64,000 nt of DNA from an uncultured Clostridia bacterium (GCA_934489015.1 CAKSSN010000013.1:15305-79304), one strand, 5' to 3'; shown: positions 10,226 through 18,902, numbered from the stretch's first letter. Translations and numbers: made by a program. Notes: a model not told the origin generated them from the letters alone.

Positions 10226-11173
10226 TTACCATAAGCTTGTTTCCGACACTTTTCGACTTGCCATATTGGATGCCCATACCAGTACAAGAGAAATCACAGA
10301 TTGAAGAAGTCCAATCGCAGTAGACAATCCGAAATTATTCCCCTCAATACCAATACGGTAAACGTATGAGCCTATGACATCGGCCGTTTCATATGTAGAC
10401 GGTTGGTATAAAAGAATAATATCCTCATAGCCGACATTTACAAGATTCCCAATTCTTATTATAAACATCAGTATAACTGTTGGTAAAATTCCAGGAATTG
10501 TTACATGAATAAGCTGTCTCCATTTTCCACCACCATCTATAATGCACGCCTCGTAAAGCTGTGCGTCAACGCTTGTAAGCGCCGATATGTATATAACACT
10601 GCCATAGCCTACTCCCTTCCATATCTGCATTGTAATTAATATGGTCCGGAAATATTTCGGCTGAGTAAGAAAATATATCTTTTCCAATCCCAGTTTATCT
10701 CTTATTATATTAAATATGCCGTTACTCGGTGATAAAAAACTCGTAACCATAGCAGCAACCACAACCGTGGATATAAAATAAGGCAAATAAGAAATAGTCT
10801 GAACTGTTTTCTTAAAGAGTAGGTTTCTGACTTCATTCAGCAGCAATGCAAATATTATTGGTGCCGGAAATGCAATTACCAAAGAATACAGACTTATAAG
10901 CAAAGTATTTTTTATAACCCTTTCAGCATACGGACTTGCAAAGAATGATTTAAAATTTGCCAGTCCTACCCACGCGCTCCCTCTCATACCCTTAAATACA
11001 CTGTAGTCCTTAAATGCTATTTGGATCCCCCACATTGGCTTATATACAAATATCGCAAAAAATGCCACAAACGGTATAAGCATAACATACAGCCATCGTC
11101 TTGCCCAAATTTTTCTCATCAGTACAACAATATCAAAATTCTTTTTTTCTTTTTGCTTCGCTATTGCTTTCAA
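10226..11173 (-). CDS. Carbohydrate ABC transporter permease (LplB/YtcO type)
   Basis: This 315-residue integral membrane protein has about six helices. Its EAA loop reads LYEACIIDGGGKWRQLIHVT, and the N-terminal region contains YVMLIPFVAFFAIFVYKPMW, both typical of LplB-type CUT1 permeases. It is the first gene of the leftward transporter set (permease, permease, binding protein, AraC regulator, SLH proteins). Initiation appears to be at a TTG at 11173, after AGGAGG with rather long spacing. I see no clear in-frame ATG near it. The promoter should lie in the 11174-11340 region, but I could not pick a convincing -35/-10 pair. Confidence 0.9.
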   Translation of the reverse strand: MKAIAKQKEKKNFDIVVLMRKIWARRWLYVMLIPFVAFFAIFVYKPMWGIQIAFKDYSVFKGMRGSAWVGLANFKSFFASPYAERVIKNTLLISLYSLVIAFPAPIIFALLLNEVRNLLFKKTVQTISYLPYFISTVVVAAMVTSFLSPSNGIFNIIRDKLGLEKIYFLTQPKYFRTILITMQIWKGVGYGSVIYISALTSVDAQLYEACIIDGGGKWRQLIHVTIPGILPTVILMFIIRIGNLVNVGYEDIILLYQPSTYETADVIGSYVYRIGIEGNNFGLSTAIGLLQSVISLVLVWASNMASRKVSETSLW

Positions 11174-11334
11174 CTACCTCATTCCTCCTATGGTTTTTGA
11201 TACTATTATTTTCTCATATTCCCATGTATTTTTCAATAGCGAAAATCTCTTTACAATGCTCATTTTTTGTACAAACAGCATAAAACCTAACGTTTTTCTC
11301 TTTTATTTTAATATATTTGGACTCTATAATAAAA

Positions 11335-11600
11335 GTCAATGAAAAATAAGCAAGATACAAATCCTGTACAACGGAATTAAACAAAAACAATACATATGAA
11401 TTCAAAATATGCTCACTTCACATAATACACAATCTCAGCTCTATTGCAAAAAGCTATCGAAAAAAGTCACTTGAAATAATAATTTTCGTATTATTGATAT
11501 TAAAACGGATAAAACTGTACACATCAAATCCTATTTTATTTGCAGCACATTTTAGGAGCATGATTACAGCCAGCCATATACTATGGCTTTTCTTAAAGAC
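11335..11600 (+). pseudogene. Decayed ISL3-family transposase relic, 5' part
   Basis: A segment with an ATG at 11409 matches, base by base with many differences, the better-preserved relic at 63367-63720 on the opposite strand. Shared blocks include ATCCTGTA, GAATTCAAAATATGCTCAC and AAAAAAGTCACTT. Translation gives MLTSHNTQSQLYCKKLSKK followed by stop codons, then NNNFRIIDIKTDKTVHI and EHDY, which line up with LDNNFFIISIKIDKTTHI and VHDY of the other copy. The CxxC zinc-binding pair is lost here. It is non-functional. The rest of this intergenic stretch (11174-11334 and 11600-11849) shows no gene I can support. Confidence 0.5.
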
Positions 11601-11849
11601 AATGTTCAAATTCATTGGCAATTACCATTTTATTCATCAAATGATTTGAATATTTGAAAAAGTTAGAAGGCATTCAAAAGCTGTATCGAAAAGATTTTCG
11701 CTTGATGTTCAAATGCTCCAAATAGTTTTTAATTAAGCACAAAAACGAGCTTAATACACTTTTTCAAAATTCATAAAATATTATATGATAGAATTAATAC
11801 ACCAACAATTTACAAAGAACCTATATTTTAATAAAAGGAACGGTCACCA

Positions 11850-12662
11850 TCAATCTGCCGGGCGTTCTCTTTTTTTTATTATATATTCTCTCGGGGCTAT
11901 TCCAATCTTGTTTTTAAATACCTTTGAAAAATAAAGAGGCTCCGCAAAACCGCACAGATATGCAATTTCTCTCACTGATGTAAACCCCTGCTCCGCAAGC
12001 ACACAGGCATATTGTATTCTCAATTTCGTGATATACTGTGATATACCTATTCCGAATTTCTTTTTATATGCGGTGGAAATATATTTTTTATTATATCGAC
12101 ATTCATCGCTTATTTTTTCGAGAGATAATTCAGAATCGGTAAAATTTTCATCAATATATTTTTTGATTTTCAAAGTCATGTCTTCATCTTCTTTTTCAGC
12201 ATTAATTGCAATTTCTCCCACAGCTGAAAAGCTATACAACAAAATACCCTCACATTTCAAATTCAGAATTGATTTATTGTCAATTATAGATTCTTTCCAT
12301 ATATGCTTTAAATCCTTTAGATTTCTAAAAAGGAAATTCTTTTTGTTTATGTTTATTTTATCCATAAGCATAACTGCACGTAAACCGATATAGCTTATAT
12401 ACATATACTCAAAATTATCCCCCGACTCAATTGCATATGACATTGACGGGAAAATAAAAAACAAATCCCCGTCATTCAAATTATATATAGTGCCAAGCAA
12501 GCGGAGCCTTCCGCTGCCTTTTGTCACAAGATGTATCTTATATGACGTTTCGCATCTGAATCCACCGTAATCCTGTTCTTTTGTTTCATACACAAAATTT
12601 AAAATATTAATATCATTTACTTCTCCGTTTTTTGGTAAAAATCTGCATATGTTTTCTTTCAT
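11850..12662 (-). CDS. AraC-family transcriptional regulator
   Basis: The start chosen is the ATG at 12662, nine bases after GGGGGAG; a longer frame from 12719 lacks a site. The 270-residue product has an N-terminal cupin-like sensing domain (residues about 20-150, with LVTKGSGRLRLLG and LNDGDLFFIFPS). The C-terminal AraC helix-turn-helix pair is at about 165-265 (EKISDECRYNKKYISTAYKKKFG and REIAYLCGFAEPLYFSKVFK). Such proteins usually bind a sugar or derivative and activate nearby catabolic genes. It is divergent from the oxidoreductase gene at 12819 with a 156-base shared upstream region, so that operon is the likeliest target; this is inference. Confidence 0.88.
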   Translation of the reverse strand: MKENICRFLPKNGEVNDINILNFVYETKEQDYGGFRCETSYKIHLVTKGSGRLRLLGTIYNLNDGDLFFIFPSMSYAIESGDNFEYMYISYIGLRAVMLMDKININKKNFLFRNLKDLKHIWKESIIDNKSILNLKCEGILLYSFSAVGEIAINAEKEDEDMTLKIKKYIDENFTDSELSLEKISDECRYNKKYISTAYKKKFGIGISQYITKLRIQYACVLAEQGFTSVREIAYLCGFAEPLYFSKVFKNKIGIAPREYIIKKRERPAD

Positions 12663-12755
12663 ACATATCTCCCCCTGTCGTGTATTATAACATAGCAATT
12701 TCATACTGTCAATATACATTCTAACTTTTTTATATATTTATATAGAAAATTTACA

Positions 12756-12784
12756 TTTACTTTTGTAATAACTTAATTTATAAT
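12756..12784 (+). promoter_or_regulatory. Probable sigma-A promoter of the oxidoreductase/transporter operon
   Basis: TTTACT at 12756-12761 and TATAAT at 12779-12784 are separated by exactly 17 bases. The start site would lie near 12791, about 28 bases before the ATG at 12819, with AAGGAG in between. Confidence 0.6.
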
Positions 12785-12818
12785 GAAAGAAAATTAATTA
12801 AATAAGGAGTGTTTCTTT

Positions 12819-14117
12819 ATGAGAAAAATCAAAGTCGGTGTTTTGGGCGGATATCGCGGCTCAAGCATGATTAACTACTGCAAAATTGCCGATAATGCAG
12901 AAATAGTGGCAATCTGCGATAATAATGAGGATGTTCTAAACGAACAAAAAAAGAACTGCAAGAATTTTAATATTACATTTTATGATAATTTCAACAATTT
13001 CATAAAGCACGATATGGATGCCGTAGTTCTTGCAAACTATGCAAATGAACACGCACCGTTTGCAATAAAAGCAATGAAAGCCGGAAAACACGTATTTTCA
13101 GAGGTTCTTCCCGTGCAGACAATGAAGGAAGCCGTTGAGCTTGTTGAAGCTGTAGAAGAAACGGGCATGATTTACGCTTATGGTGAAAATTATTGCTATA
13201 TGCCGGCACCATATGAAATGAAAAGATTATATCAACTAAATAAAATAGGTGAATTTGAATATGGGGAATGTGAATATATACACAACTGTGAATCCATATG
13301 GCCTGATATTACATACGGCGACAAAAATCACTGGCGCAACAATATGTATTCTACATTTTACTGTACTCACTCGCTCGGTCCGATTATACATTCCACATCG
13401 CTTCGACCTGTAAAAGTAATTGGAATTGAAAGCACTATGAACGAAAGAAAGCTTCGTCGCGGAGCCAAAGGAGGTCTGTTCGGACTTGAAATGGTTACAT
13501 TAGAAAACGGTGGAATAATAAAGAGCATTCACGGTAGTCTGTATGAAAATTCTGTTTGGTACTCCATGTACGGAAGCAAAGGCCGAATGGAATGCCCTAG
13601 AGAAGATGCAAATGCTGATCATGTTTCGCGCATATACGTAAACTGCGATAAACTTGAAGGTGAATATAAAGAAAGACCCTGTGAAAATTATATGCCCTCA
13701 CGTGAGCTTGATGATATATGCAAGGACTTCGGTCACGGCGGTTCGGATTTCTATACAATGTACCACTTCATAGAAAAAGTTCTCGGTAATCCTTCAGCGG
13801 ATATTATAGATGTTTACGAGGCATTGGATATGTTTCTCCCGGGAATGTTTGCATACCGTTCTATTCTCGCCGGTGGGAAAGCTATGGATATACCAAATTT
13901 AAGAAACAAATTCGAGCGTGATTCATGGCGCAATGATACTGCCTGCACCGACCCTAAAGTTGCTGGAAGTATGCTGCTACCTACATCCGTAAACGGCACA
14001 CCCGACATCGATGATGAAGTATATGAAGCAATAAAGGAAAAGTGGCTTGCAGACTGCAACTCTGAAGATAGCTATCGCAGCGAAGAATTTAAAAAGAATT
14101 TAAAGGATGACAAATAA
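12819..14117 (+). CDS. Gfo/Idh/MocA-family NAD(P)-dependent oxidoreductase
   Basis: The 432-residue protein opens with a Rossmann fold (KVGVLGGYRGSSMINYC, then EIVAICDNNEDVL) and continues with a typical C-terminal alpha/beta domain. Members oxidise or reduce sugars, inositols or amino sugars. In most, an EKP-type motif supplies a lysine near residue 100; here the equivalent reads SEVLPVQT, so that lysine is absent, as in some poorly characterised subgroups, and the reaction cannot be predicted. The length (432) is above the usual 330-390. The ATG follows AAGGAG. The stop overlaps the start of the transporter gene by one base, so the pair is translationally coupled. The divergent AraC gene suggests sugar-dependent control. 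Confidence 0.88.
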   Translation: MRKIKVGVLGGYRGSSMINYCKIADNAEIVAICDNNEDVLNEQKKNCKNFNITFYDNFNNFIKHDMDAVVLANYANEHAPFAIKAMKAGKHVFSEVLPVQTMKEAVELVEAVEETGMIYAYGENYCYMPAPYEMKRLYQLNKIGEFEYGECEYIHNCESIWPDITYGDKNHWRNNMYSTFYCTHSLGPIIHSTSLRPVKVIGIESTMNERKLRRGAKGGLFGLEMVTLENGGIIKSIHGSLYENSVWYSMYGSKGRMECPREDANADHVSRIYVNCDKLEGEYKERPCENYMPSRELDDICKDFGHGGSDFYTMYHFIEKVLGNPSADIIDVYEALDMFLPGMFAYRSILAGGKAMDIPNLRNKFERDSWRNDTACTDPKVAGSMLLPTSVNGTPDIDDEVYEAIKEKWLADCNSEDSYRSEEFKKNLKDDK

Positions 14118-14968
14118 TGTACTATTTAATACTTGTAATTGCCGCTGTTTTATTCTCATCACAATTTTTGTTTAATCAGGAATTTGAAAAAGAATGCGGC
14201 TCATCATTTACTGCGTCATTGCTATTTTCATTGTGTACATCTATAAGTGGTTTTTTGGTATTGTTTGTAATAAACGGATTTCAGCTAAATTTTTCTTGGT
14301 TTTCTCTGTTTATTGCCGCAATATACGCTCTCGCAAATATTTTGTATAGCATTGCAAGCATAAAATCATTTGAATCGGTAAATCTTTCGGTTTACTCTGT
14401 CTTTGCCATGCTCGGTGGAATGTTAATCCCATCAGTTTACGGAATAATATTCTGCAATGAAGAAATAACACTGATGAAAATTCTCTGTTGTATATTTATT
14501 GCCATTGCTTTGTTTTTCACTATAGATACGAAAAGGCAATCAGGGAAAAAAATATACTATATCACAGTATTTATATTGAATGGTATGGTAGGGGTTTTAT
14601 CGGTAATACATCAATCAGGCAGTTCAGCCGTTGACAGTTTTAGCTTTCTTATGCTTGCAAGAGTTTTTTCCTTGCTTATATGCGCTCCAATATATTTTTC
14701 AAAATATAAGAGCGCACCTAAGCTTACAAAAAAATCATTGATTTATTCTGCTGGTTTTGCGGTATTCTGTACTATCGGAAATTTACTGGTATTAATTTCT
14801 TTGAAGCATATTCAAGCCTCCGTACAATACCCGATAATAACTGGTGGCGTTATGATTATATCACTCATTATAAGTATTATAAGAACGGAAAAAGTCAGCC
14901 GCAAAAATATAATATCAACCGTTATTGCCTTCATTTCAACTATTTTGATTGCAATACCAACTTTTTAA
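14117..14968 (+). CDS. DMT-superfamily (EamA-like) membrane transporter
   Basis: The 283-residue protein is almost entirely hydrophobic and shows about ten transmembrane helices in two five-helix halves, the hallmark of drug/metabolite transporters. It begins MYYLILVIAAVLFSSQFLF with no cleavable signal. Its ATG overlaps the stop of the oxidoreductase gene by one base. With that partner it probably takes up or exports the metabolite handled by the oxidoreductase. Substrate unknown. Confidence 0.82.
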   Translation: MYYLILVIAAVLFSSQFLFNQEFEKECGSSFTASLLFSLCTSISGFLVLFVINGFQLNFSWFSLFIAAIYALANILYSIASIKSFESVNLSVYSVFAMLGGMLIPSVYGIIFCNEEITLMKILCCIFIAIALFFTIDTKRQSGKKIYYITVFILNGMVGVLSVIHQSGSSAVDSFSFLMLARVFSLLICAPIYFSKYKSAPKLTKKSLIYSAGFAVFCTIGNLLVLISLKHIQASVQYPIITGGVMIISLIISIIRTEKVSRKNIISTVIAFISTILIAIPTF

Positions 14969-15107
14969 GTTACTGATAATGCGCATAAGTAAGTTGTTTG
15001 TTAATTATTTTGAACTTTTATTAAACTTATCAAAACACCAAAACATAGCGCAACACAAAACATATATATAATCGCAGCTTAATAATTTGTTTTAACCTTT
15101 AATGAAT

Positions 15108-15155
15108 GGGGCTGCTGCAAATGAACATTAAAAACGCTCATTTGCAGCAGCCCTA
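15108..15155 (+). terminator. Strong hairpin, probable intrinsic terminator
   Basis: A 16-base perfect inverted repeat, GGGCTGCTGCAAATGA and its complement, flanks a 13-base loop and is followed by TAATTTATTTTT. It lies 140 bases after the transporter gene. The remainder of 14969-15556 shows no gene I can support. Confidence 0.6.
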
Positions 15156-15473
15156 ATTTATTTTTAATAATGAAACTTGCAATAAAAATATAGCGATAGT
15201 GCAGATAAAATTCATCATTACCCACCACCGCAATAAACACTTTTACTGCAAACAATATGAAAACACATAACATACACATCGGATCAGCCTGAGCAAATCA
15301 CAATAAATCCGATCACGTTTACCAATACGCATATTGTACAACCAAAGACCGCTCTACATCTATGGTAGTTATTGGCTGTTTTTTCTTTTAGCAACATCCA
15401 TTTCATTTAGTTAATTTGATTTGGGCAAGACAAAAGAAAATTTTAAAAAAATTTGTCACAAATCTTAAGGTTT

Positions 15474-15502
15474 TTGACTTGAATGTGGTTTAATAATAGT
15501 AT
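15474..15502 (+). promoter_or_regulatory. Probable sigma-A promoter
   Basis: TTGACT at 15474-15479 and TAGTAT at 15497-15502 are 17 bases apart, about 55 bases upstream of the sigma-like gene at 15557. Confidence 0.45.
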
Positions 15503-15556
15503 TAGAAATTGCTTTACAACAGATTTTTTTAATAAAAATTCTAGAGGTGGAGCAAA

Positions 15557-15907
15557 ATGACTAGTTTTTTTGAACAGCTTTTTAAACAAATGCTTCTTGA
15601 AAGGTATTCCAAAAGTAATAATTTTGATGAGGTCAAAGAAAGACCCATTAAAGTCACTAATGAATACAGAAAGATATTAGATAAGGTGGTGATAGGAATG
15701 ATTTACGACTCTTTTGAAAACGAAAAAATCATTGATGCTATGCTGCATTTGACGAGATCTGAAAGAATTATCATAGTTTTTCATATAATAATGGACATGA
15801 AATTGGCAGAGATTGCATTTCTTCTAAATACATCTCTTGAAAGTACATATACACACAAAAGTATCGCATTAAAAAAACTCAAAGCAGAACTTGAAAGTAT
15901 ATCATAA
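15557..15907 (+). CDS. Small sigma-70 region 4-like protein
   Basis: The 116-residue protein starts at an ATG eight bases after AGGTGG. Residues 70-113 resemble sigma-70 region 4: LTRSERIIIVFHIIMDMKLA, then EIAFLLNTSLESTYTHKSIA as the helix-turn-helix, and a basic end. Region 2 is missing, so it is unlikely to be a complete sigma factor. Proteins of this size are common in conjugative and integrative elements of Clostridia, where they may control element genes. It lies 1.3 kb upstream of the serine recombinase in the same orientation, so I place it in the same element. Confidence 0.65.
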   Translation: MTSFFEQLFKQMLLERYSKSNNFDEVKERPIKVTNEYRKILDKVVIGMIYDSFENEKIIDAMLHLTRSERIIIVFHIIMDMKLAEIAFLLNTSLESTYTHKSIALKKLKAELESIS

Positions 15908-15918
15908 TTAAAACCATA

Positions 15919-15999
15919 TATCACAGAGAGCAATTTTACTGTTTTCTGTGATAGCAGATTATAATCTTATTAAAAAGCATTTATTGGTAGATGCTTTTT
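15919..15999 (+). terminator. Two hairpins after the sigma-like gene
   Basis: TATCACAGA at 15919-15927 pairs with TCTGTGATA at 15945-15953. AAAAAGCAT at 15972-15980 pairs with ATGCTTTTT at 15991-15999, the latter ending in a T run as in intrinsic terminators. Confidence 0.5.
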
Positions 16000-16623
16000 G
16001 ATAGGCTGATAATTGCCTATCCTACAAAGAAAGCACTCAAAATAAAGATGGTGCAGTATAACGGCAAACAGATACATTCCGGTACAAATGAGCCAAGCGG
16101 CAGATACGCCAAGACGATAGTTTTGCTTCTACTTCATCCTTATTTCTAAGATGAAAAATTATCCGAGCGAAGAAATATCAGTGCTACAAAGTAAGTCAGC
16201 AACCTTGCAGGCGATGACTTTATATCGGGACAATGATACTTCTGTCCAGCCACAGTCCGAGCGGATAGCAATTCCGGTCCCCTGAAAAAGCACAGCTATT
16301 TAAAGAAAAGGCATTAATTGCCTGATAAGCAATGCCTTTACCGACCACCAAACGAGTTCAAGTCGAATTGTAAACGCCGTCGCAGGCAATGGGGACAGCT
16401 CGGTCGGATGACGGAGAGGTGAAATTCCTATGGCGTGTTTATGCATAACACCGTCTGAAATTGCTGCAAAATAAAAATACGTTGTATTTCGTCTTTTTAG
16501 GCAAGTACGGCTTAATTTTAATATTAGAAATCAAAGCATTTTATAAATGTTTTAATTTGTGACATTAAATTTTGAATATGATACAAGCCGGTATACATAT
16601 ATTTAAATGAAAGGAGATTTTTT
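16000..16623 (+). other. Region without an intact gene, possibly decayed element DNA
   Basis: No frame is open for a useful length. The 16030-16480 part is less AT-rich than its flanks and contains short open fragments broken by stops (for example KMVQYNGKQIHSGTNEPSGR near 16047). A possible stem-loop, AAGGCATTA with TAATGCCTT-like partners, lies around 16310-16345. It may be a remnant of a mobilisation gene or of a structured RNA; I cannot identify it. Confidence 0.3.
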
Positions 16624-16803
16624 ATGATTGATAAAAATATAAATGTAAGAATAACATCACCTTCATTTGACTTTAATGATAAAGAACATATATTGGCTAT
16701 ACAAATGGCTTTACTGCTTAGCTTGCATGAAAATAATAAAATAAGCCTTACCCAGTATGATAACGCTGTTAAGTTACTTGAAAAGAAATTCCGACAGCGT
16801 TAA
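16624..16803 (+). CDS. Small conserved-looking element protein (59 aa)
   Basis: A 59-codon frame starts at an ATG nine bases after AAAGGAG and ends 59 bases before the recombinase gene. The product is MIDKNINVRITSPSFDFN followed by an amphipathic helix and KISLTQYDNAVKLLEKKF, which resembles a short SHOCT-like helical pair. Small ORFs of this kind often precede large serine recombinases in clostridial elements; function unknown. The good ribosome binding site and the position are the reasons for calling it. Confidence 0.55.
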   Translation: MIDKNINVRITSPSFDFNDKEHILAIQMALLLSLHENNKISLTQYDNAVKLLEKKFRQR

Positions 16804-16862
16804 TTTTTTTTTGCAATAATCATAACATTGATATAAAATATCAGAGGAAGGAGCGTGAAGCC

Positions 16863-18473
16863 ATGCTGAAAGTTGCGGCATATTGTCGAGTATCGACAGA
16901 TAAAGATGACCAAATTAATTCATTTGAAAGTCAAAAAAATTTTTTTGAAAAACATATAAGTTTAAATCCCGATTGGGAAATGACAGAAATTTATGCAGAT
17001 GAAGGATTGACAGGAACCAGCACAAAAAAAAGAAAGGCCTTTAACAAAATGATTGCGGATGCACATCTGGGTAAATTTGATCTGATACTTACAAAAGAAG
17101 TATCAAGATTTGCTCGAAATACAGTGGATACTCTGCAATATACAAGAGAATTAAAATCATTAAATATAGGCGTTAGGTTTTTACTTGATAATATATTTAC
17201 ACTTGACCCCGACGCAGAACTTCGTTTGACAATCATGGCATCACTTGCACAAGAAGAAAGCAGAAAAACAAGCGAACGTGTAAAATGGGGTCAGAAACGT
17301 CAAATGGAAAAAGGAGTTGTATTCGGCCGTGATATGCTTGGGTATGATGTTATAAACGGCAATATGTACATTAATCCGTCGGGCGCGGAAATTGTAAAGC
17401 TGATTTTTCACAAATTTGTTTTTGAAAGAAAAGGATGTTACACAATTGCCCGCGAGCTTCGGGAAGCAGGATATAAGACGATAACAGGAAATGCAATATG
17501 GTCAAACACTGTTATACTAAAAATTCTCCGAAACGAAAAGTATTGCGGTGATTTGATTCAAAAGAAAACCTACACCCCTGATTATCTTACACATTCAAAA
17601 AAATATAATCATGGTGAAGAAGATTTTGTGACAATAATAAATCATCATGAACCCATTATTGACAGGGAAATTTGGGATATGGCGCAAGAGGAATTAAGAA
17701 AGAGAGCTCCATCCAATGAAACAAAATTAAAGCACAGTAATCGTTATCCGTTGTCGGGTAAGATATTTTGTGCTTCTTGCGGAGGACATTTTGTTTCCAG
17801 AACAAAAAAACGAAAAGATGGAAGCACATACAAAGCTTGGCGTTGTTTTGCAGCCGCACAGCATGGAACAGAAAAATTGGATGCTATGGGTAATAAAATA
17901 GGTTGTAATATTTCTGCGCAAATTCGTGATGAAGATTTTATGCTCATTATTCAAAAGGTTATAGAATCGCTTGAAATTAATCGTAAGACTATCGTAAACG
18001 GTATTTCCGATGTTTTAAAGACAGTATTTTCAAATAAAGACGACAATTATATAGACAAATCGAAAATAAATAAAAAAATTTACAATTTAAAAAACAAAAT
18101 TGAAAGACTGCTTGAACTTTATTTAAGCGAGGACTTGAGCAAAGAGGGTTATCGAACAAAAAAATCTGAATATGAAACAGAAATTGCAAAACTCGAAAAA
18201 CTACTTTCATCATCAGGAAACACAACGTACAATTATGATGCAGACTTAGCAATAAAAGATATATGTAATTACATAAAAAAGATTTTGGACGGAACAGAGC
18301 GTGATGAGATATTTTATAAGAATCTTGTCGAAAAAATTGTTGTATATAACAGGGAGAGAATGGATGTTTATTTAAATTTGCTCCCGCACAAGTGGTGTGT
18401 GGTGCTTAATTCCATATTGGAAGAAGGCAGTTTGTGCGGGAGCATTTTGAACACGACCTACCTATATCGGTAA
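16863..18473 (+). CDS. Large serine recombinase (site-specific integrase/excisionase)
   Basis: The 536-residue protein has the N-terminal resolvase/invertase catalytic domain (YCRVSTDKDDQINSFESQ, nucleophile Ser11; later LTKEVSRFARNTVDTLQYTR and MASLAQEESRKTSERVKWG). A recombinase domain follows (about 160-270), then a zinc ribbon with CASCGGHF (about 302-309), paired with later cysteines near CNIS, and a coiled-coil region. This is the architecture of TndX/TnpX, phage integrases and the skin-element recombinase SpoIVCA. It starts at an ATG after GGAAGGAG. Its last codons run into the interrupted cotJC gene: TATATCGGTAA, which gives the final residues and the stop, belongs to the target. It sits exactly at the element edge, as expected for the enzyme that moves it. 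Confidence 0.95.
   Translation: MLKVAAYCRVSTDKDDQINSFESQKNFFEKHISLNPDWEMTEIYADEGLTGTSTKKRKAFNKMIADAHLGKFDLILTKEVSRFARNTVDTLQYTRELKSLNIGVRFLLDNIFTLDPDAELRLTIMASLAQEESRKTSERVKWGQKRQMEKGVVFGRDMLGYDVINGNMYINPSGAEIVKLIFHKFVFERKGCYTIARELREAGYKTITGNAIWSNTVILKILRNEKYCGDLIQKKTYTPDYLTHSKKYNHGEEDFVTIINHHEPIIDREIWDMAQEELRKRAPSNETKLKHSNRYPLSGKIFCASCGGHFVSRTKKRKDGSTYKAWRCFAAAQHGTEKLDAMGNKIGCNISAQIRDEDFMLIIQKVIESLEINRKTIVNGISDVLKTVFSNKDDNYIDKSKINKKIYNLKNKIERLLELYLSEDLSKEGYRTKKSEYETEIAKLEKLLSSSGNTTYNYDADLAIKDICNYIKKILDGTERDEIFYKNLVEKIVVYNRERMDVYLNLLPHKWCVVLNSILEEGSLCGSILNTTYLYR
18458..18472. other. Probable attachment-site junction of the element within cotJC
   Basis: On the minus strand, similarity to CotJC is good up to the codon GGT at 18460-18462 (the G of GLLTDIG) and then stops abruptly. 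The expected continuation (T-E-E-x-A-H-x-E) is absent. The crossover should therefore lie in CTACCTATATCGG. I could not find a second copy of this core with the remaining cotJC codons in the window, so the other end is probably outside it or lost. Confidence 0.55.
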
Positions 18474-18645
18474 GAAGTCCCTTTGAAATATCGTCCGGCA
18501 TAATATACCTTTGCGTCAAATATCTCAGAGACGCTCCCAATTCACCGGCTGGACCACCGTATTGTGTGACGATAATGTTTGCCAGGCGCGGATTTGTCTT
18601 CTTAATACGTATAGGTCTTTCAAGGAATTTTTTATACTCGAACAT
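18460..18645 (-). pseudogene. cotJC: cotJC (spore coat manganese-catalase-like protein), N-terminal 62 codons, interrupted
   Basis: From the ATG at 18645 the frame reads MFEYKKFLERPIRIKK, then VTQYGGPAGELGASLRYLTQ and KGLLTDIG. These match the start of CotJC, a di-manganese catalase-like spore coat protein of about 190 residues. After GLLTDIG the match ends and the frame continues 17 codons into element DNA (RSCSKCSRTN...) to a stop at 18406. The first ferritin-like helices are present, but most metal ligands are missing. The ATG overlaps the cotJB stop by one base (TAATG), as in normal cotJ operons. The gene is non-functional as it stands unless the element is excised and the 3' part survives elsewhere. 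Confidence 0.88.
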
Positions 18646-18902
18646 TATTTATTCGCCTCTCTTTCCCACGGCCACGGCGAATTAAGCCAATCGAACGCTT
18701 CATTTGCAGCGCTTGCAAAGCCCGTGAGCGGGCCGTTCACCTTTTCATACTCCGCCATTGTATTTTTTGCTCTGCAAACAAGCTCCTTGTACATTTCAAA
18801 AGCTTTTTTATCCTCCGGATGAGTATCTAAATAAAGCAGCATATCATATGCCGCAAATCTATAGCCAAGCATACGATTCATTAAATCATTATTATTTTCC
18901 AT
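18645..18902 (-). CDS. cotJB: Spore coat protein CotJB
   Basis: The 85-residue product matches CotJB: RFAAYDMLLYLDTHPEDKKA, then YEKVNGPLTGF and the characteristic end FDWLNSPWPWE. CotJB is a small coat or coat-associated component made in the mother cell and assembled with CotJA and CotJC. The ATG at 18902 overlaps the cotJA stop by one base. A TTG one codon upstream is an alternative start. The gene is intact, unlike the downstream cotJC. Confidence 0.92.
   Translation of the reverse strand: MENNNDLMNRMLGYRFAAYDMLLYLDTHPEDKKAFEMYKELVCRAKNTMAEYEKVNGPLTGFASAANEAFDWLNSPWPWEREANK

Noticed and set aside
15079..15279. Leftward 66-codon frame
   Set aside because: It runs through the strong terminator hairpin, has no ribosome binding site and shows no protein-like pattern.
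16220..16240. TATATCGGG as the second attachment site of the cotJC element
   Set aside because: Eight bases match the core, but the sequence to its left does not encode the missing part of CotJC in any frame.
16430..16460. AGAGGTGAAATTC resembles a conserved stretch of 16S rRNA
   Set aside because: The match is about 13 bases, and the flanking sequence does not resemble rRNA; chance similarity is likely.
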